Assembly: GCA_963750075.1 (NCBI GenBank)
Contig: CAVVPG010000004.1
Coordinates: 186,001 to 250,000, forward strand
Direction of reading: 5' to 3'
Length of the DNA: 64,000 nt
Origin: Bog-473 sp963750075
Lineage (GTDB): Bacteria > Actinomycetota > Acidimicrobiia > Acidimicrobiales > RAAP-2
The notes under the pieces were generated by a model. It did no database searches. It saw only the letters and a list, made by a program, of their open reading frames with translations, and was not told where the DNA came from. The position numbers and the translations under genes were made by a program. This document shows, piece after piece, positions 62,095-64,000 of this stretch; within the stretch, counting starts at the first letter, position 1, and each line of letters starts with the position of its first letter.

Positions 62095-63474
62095 TCAGTT
62101 CGCGAACTGGTCCAGCCACGGAGCGGTTGCGGCCAGCAACTCGTCGGTGAGAGCAACGATGTGCTCGTACGGCAGTCGACCGGCCATCTGGTCGGTGAGC
62201 ATGGCCTCGAGCACAAGAGTCCGGTTGCCCGTGAGGGCAGCTTCGACCGTCAGCTCCTGCGAGTACACGATCCGTCGCAGGCACTCGCCGAGGACGGATT
62301 CCACCTGGACACGATCTCGCGGTGCGACTCCTGATGCATTCGCCACACCCATGCACTCGAGCACGGGCCCCTGATCCAGACCGACGACCTGGCCGGTGTT
62401 CGGAATGTTCACCGGGAGGTGTCGCTCATCGCCGGAGACGATCGCACTCAGAAGCGGGGCGACGAGTTCCCCCGAGGACCATCGCGGAAGCTCTTGCGAG
62501 GCCAGAAGCGCGGCCAGCTCGGCCTCGTCCGTCTCCTTGTCTGCCCGATGGCCATCGATCCCGTAGTGGTGGACGCACCAATCGTCACCGAAACCACTGG
62601 TTTCGGTGACGAACCAAGGGAAGAACTCAGCGACGTGTGTGTCGGAGGATCCCGGGAGGACGCCGAACTGTCGAAAGAGCTCAAGCTTCAGCCGGTTGTT
62701 GGCCACAACGTCGCCCTTCGTCCACTTTCCCCCGGTCGACACCTTGCGCCAATGACTACCGGCGGGAGGCTCCATCCAGATCGGGTCGTCGAGAGACAGG
62801 ACCGGCTGGTCCATCAACGACCGCAGCATCGTGAAGCCATCGGAACCGCCAATGCTCAGGGCGGTGACCAGCGGAAGATGGTTGACGCCGCCGACCACGG
62901 GGTCGACCTCGTGCATCCCAACGTCGAAGAGCAGGCTCATCGCCCAGGTCAGACCGACGAGCTCGTTGCACAACCCGACTGTCGACACCGTCGTCTCGCG
63001 GGTCACCGCGCGGCACAGTGCGGTGAGGGGGTTGCTGACGTTTACCAGCAGAGCGTCGGGGCACCGGCGCTCCATGGCCCGGGCGATGCCGACGGTCACG
63101 GGCACGCTCCGCAGAGCACGCGAGATTCCTCCGGGACCCACACTGTCACCCACGGGTTGGCGCAGGCCGTAGCGGTCGGGTATCTCCAGGTCGTGGCGCA
63201 TGGCGCCGAAACCACCCACAGAAAGCCCGGTGATCACGAATTGGGCGCCGTCGAGCGCAGCGTCGAGGTCTGTCGTGGTAGTTGTCCGCAGACCGGCCGA
63301 CCCGAGCGAGACGATGTGGTCGGCCAACTGTTGTACAGGCGGCAGGCTCTCGGGCGCGGTGTCCATCAGCACGACCTGGCTCTCGGCCAGCGACGGTGTG
63401 TTGACGAAGTCCAAGAGCAGGCGGGGCGTCCAGTGGGCGCTCCCGCCGCCGATGATGGCAATTCGCGGTGTCAT
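62095..63474 (-). CDS. Glycoside hydrolase family 4 (6-phospho-glucosidase/galacturonase-like)
   Basis: An NAD- and Mn-dependent glycosidase that works through oxidation at C3. The 459-residue protein has the NAD motif IAIIGGGSAHW, VITGLSVGGFGAM, NVSNPLTALCRAV, the metal ligands in LCNELVG (Cys) and VGGVNHLPLV (His), and a C-terminal domain with PNTGQVVGLDQGPVLECMGV. GGAGGGG precedes ATG 63474. Whether it takes phosphorylated sugars cannot be decided; no PTS or sugar transporter is in view. Confidence 0.92.
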   Translation of the reverse strand: MTPRIAIIGGGSAHWTPRLLLDFVNTPSLAESQVVLMDTAPESLPPVQQLADHIVSLGSAGLRTTTTTDLDAALDGAQFVITGLSVGGFGAMRHDLEIPDRYGLRQPVGDSVGPGGISRALRSVPVTVGIARAMERRCPDALLVNVSNPLTALCRAVTRETTVSTVGLCNELVGLTWAMSLLFDVGMHEVDPVVGGVNHLPLVTALSIGGSDGFTMLRSLMDQPVLSLDDPIWMEPPAGSHWRKVSTGGKWTKGDVVANNRLKLELFRQFGVLPGSSDTHVAEFFPWFVTETSGFGDDWCVHHYGIDGHRADKETDEAELAALLASQELPRWSSGELVAPLLSAIVSGDERHLPVNIPNTGQVVGLDQGPVLECMGVANASGVAPRDRVQVESVLGECLRRIVYSQELTVEAALTGNRTLVLEAMLTDQMAGRLPYEHIVALTDELLAATAPWLDQFAN

Positions 63475-63971
63475 GTCCCCTCCGGCCTAACCGTCGATAT
63501 CCCCAACTACGACGTCACCGTACCCTACGGTTGCCGTCTCGCTCAGGGGTGAACGTCGCACCGAGTGGAACCGGTTCGACAGATCCAGGCGTGTGTTGCA
63601 GGGACCAGGGCATCGAATGCCAAGGGCAATAGCGCTCCTGCCTGCCGGCGTCGGGCTCGCCGTTCCGCGATGCAACCAACCCGATCGGGCACCGACGTCG
63701 CGAATGCGAGCTGCACCAGACAGGGGTGGCTCAGGTCTCCGGTTGGCCGAATCCCTGGCCGCACGTGCACATGCGGAATGAGTCACCGGGCCGCCGAACT
63801 GGCGCAGGGACCCGAGAAGCGTGAGGTCACCGGATCGGCGCCGGTCAGCGTTGGTGCCATCACTACCGTCGGGCGGGTGCCACCACCTCGCTGTACGCGA
63901 GGTATCACCCTTGGTGCCGGGCACCGCTTTTTGTACGGTTGATTCGAGCGAGAACGAAGGGGGCGGTGCCG
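63475..63971. other. Intergenic region at the window end
   Basis: About 500 bp. Open frames on both strands have no motif or codon support. Near 63911 the plus strand has GGTGC-CGG-GCACC followed by GCTTTTTG, a weak terminator-like or operator-like hairpin. Confidence 0.45.
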
Positions 63972-64000
63972 ATGCCAATCGAATCCTCAATCAAGCGGTT
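63972..64000 (+). CDS. Start of a gene leaving the window
   Basis: ATG 63972 is preceded by GAAGGGGGCGG and opens a frame MPIESSIKR to the window edge. Divergent from the GH4 gene, where regulators or transporters are often found. Too short to identify. Confidence 0.35.

Noticed and set aside
63487..63990. Minus-strand ORF of 167 codons at the window end
   Set aside because: Mixed composition without motifs; overlaps a region that reads as promoter for the divergent genes.

Overview
The window is high-GC, gene-dense DNA with strong third-position GC bias, typical of Actinomycetota. Several features point to an uncultured soil-type lineage of class Acidimicrobiia: the six-fold GYWLVASDGGIF-type repeats of the secreted protein at 53996-56269, a two-domain FadE34-type acyl-CoA dehydrogenase, an ECF42 sigma factor with its YCII partner, and a DUF4331 protein. 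No rRNA, tRNA, CRISPR array or intact transposon was seen. Assignments rest on reading motifs and gene order, with no database search.

Layout. (1) 1-5995, minus strand: a cobalamin-riboswitch-led operon for corrinoid uptake and salvage (btuF, btuC, btuD-like ATPase, cobO, cbiZ, cobU, cobS, cbiB). Every junction overlaps by 1-4 bases. cbiZ and cbiB each look frameshifted by one base, and cbiZ carries a 27-bp tandem repeat. (2) 6351-11471: a secreted CocE-type hydrolase, an MFS exporter and an acyl-CoA ligase. (3) 11665-19687: a mosaic-strand surface glycan or glycolipid locus. It has two glycosyltransferases, two hexapeptide acyltransferases, a TylF-type methyltransferase and a tightly coupled ACP / adenylation enzyme / ketoreductase trio. 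(4) 19715-23697: a drug-efflux block (ABC-2 exporter, MarR regulator, DHA2 MFS pump) with a clear promoter and operator. (5) 23721-35692: a degenerate HemK-like methyltransferase, membrane proteins, FadE, an ABC-F protein, a carotenoid-type FAD oxidoreductase, a serine hydrolase, a PapA-like acyltransferase and RidA. (6) 35763-43544: an L,D-transpeptidase; an esterase / Baeyer-Villiger monooxygenase / SDR group that can form a ketone-degrading route; the ECF42 pair; and an RNA uracil methyltransferase. (7) About 43.6-50.7 kb: visibly lower GC, several small or orphan ORFs, gene-poor stretches, a second ABC-2 exporter and a desaturase pair. This is the accessory part of the window. (8) 50802-64000: a zinc-type ArsR/CDF efflux pair with operator, a class B PBP, the repeat protein, MmcQ, a crotonase, a DUF4331 group, a cupin, a PilZ pair, a GH4 glycosidase, and the first codons of a gene that leaves the window.

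How the parts work together. Block 1 imports corrinoids, adenosylates them, cleaves non-native side chains (CbiZ) and rebuilds the nucleotide loop (CbiB, CobU, CobS). In block 3 the ACP trio could activate a carboxylic acid, hold it on a carrier and reduce it before transfer to a sugar by one of the neighbouring acyltransferases. That acyl-decoration module is the best candidate here for an undescribed system. Three genes carry one-base indels in GC runs (near 35-40, at 1985, and at 23721-23725), so read-level checks should precede any claim of pseudogenisation.
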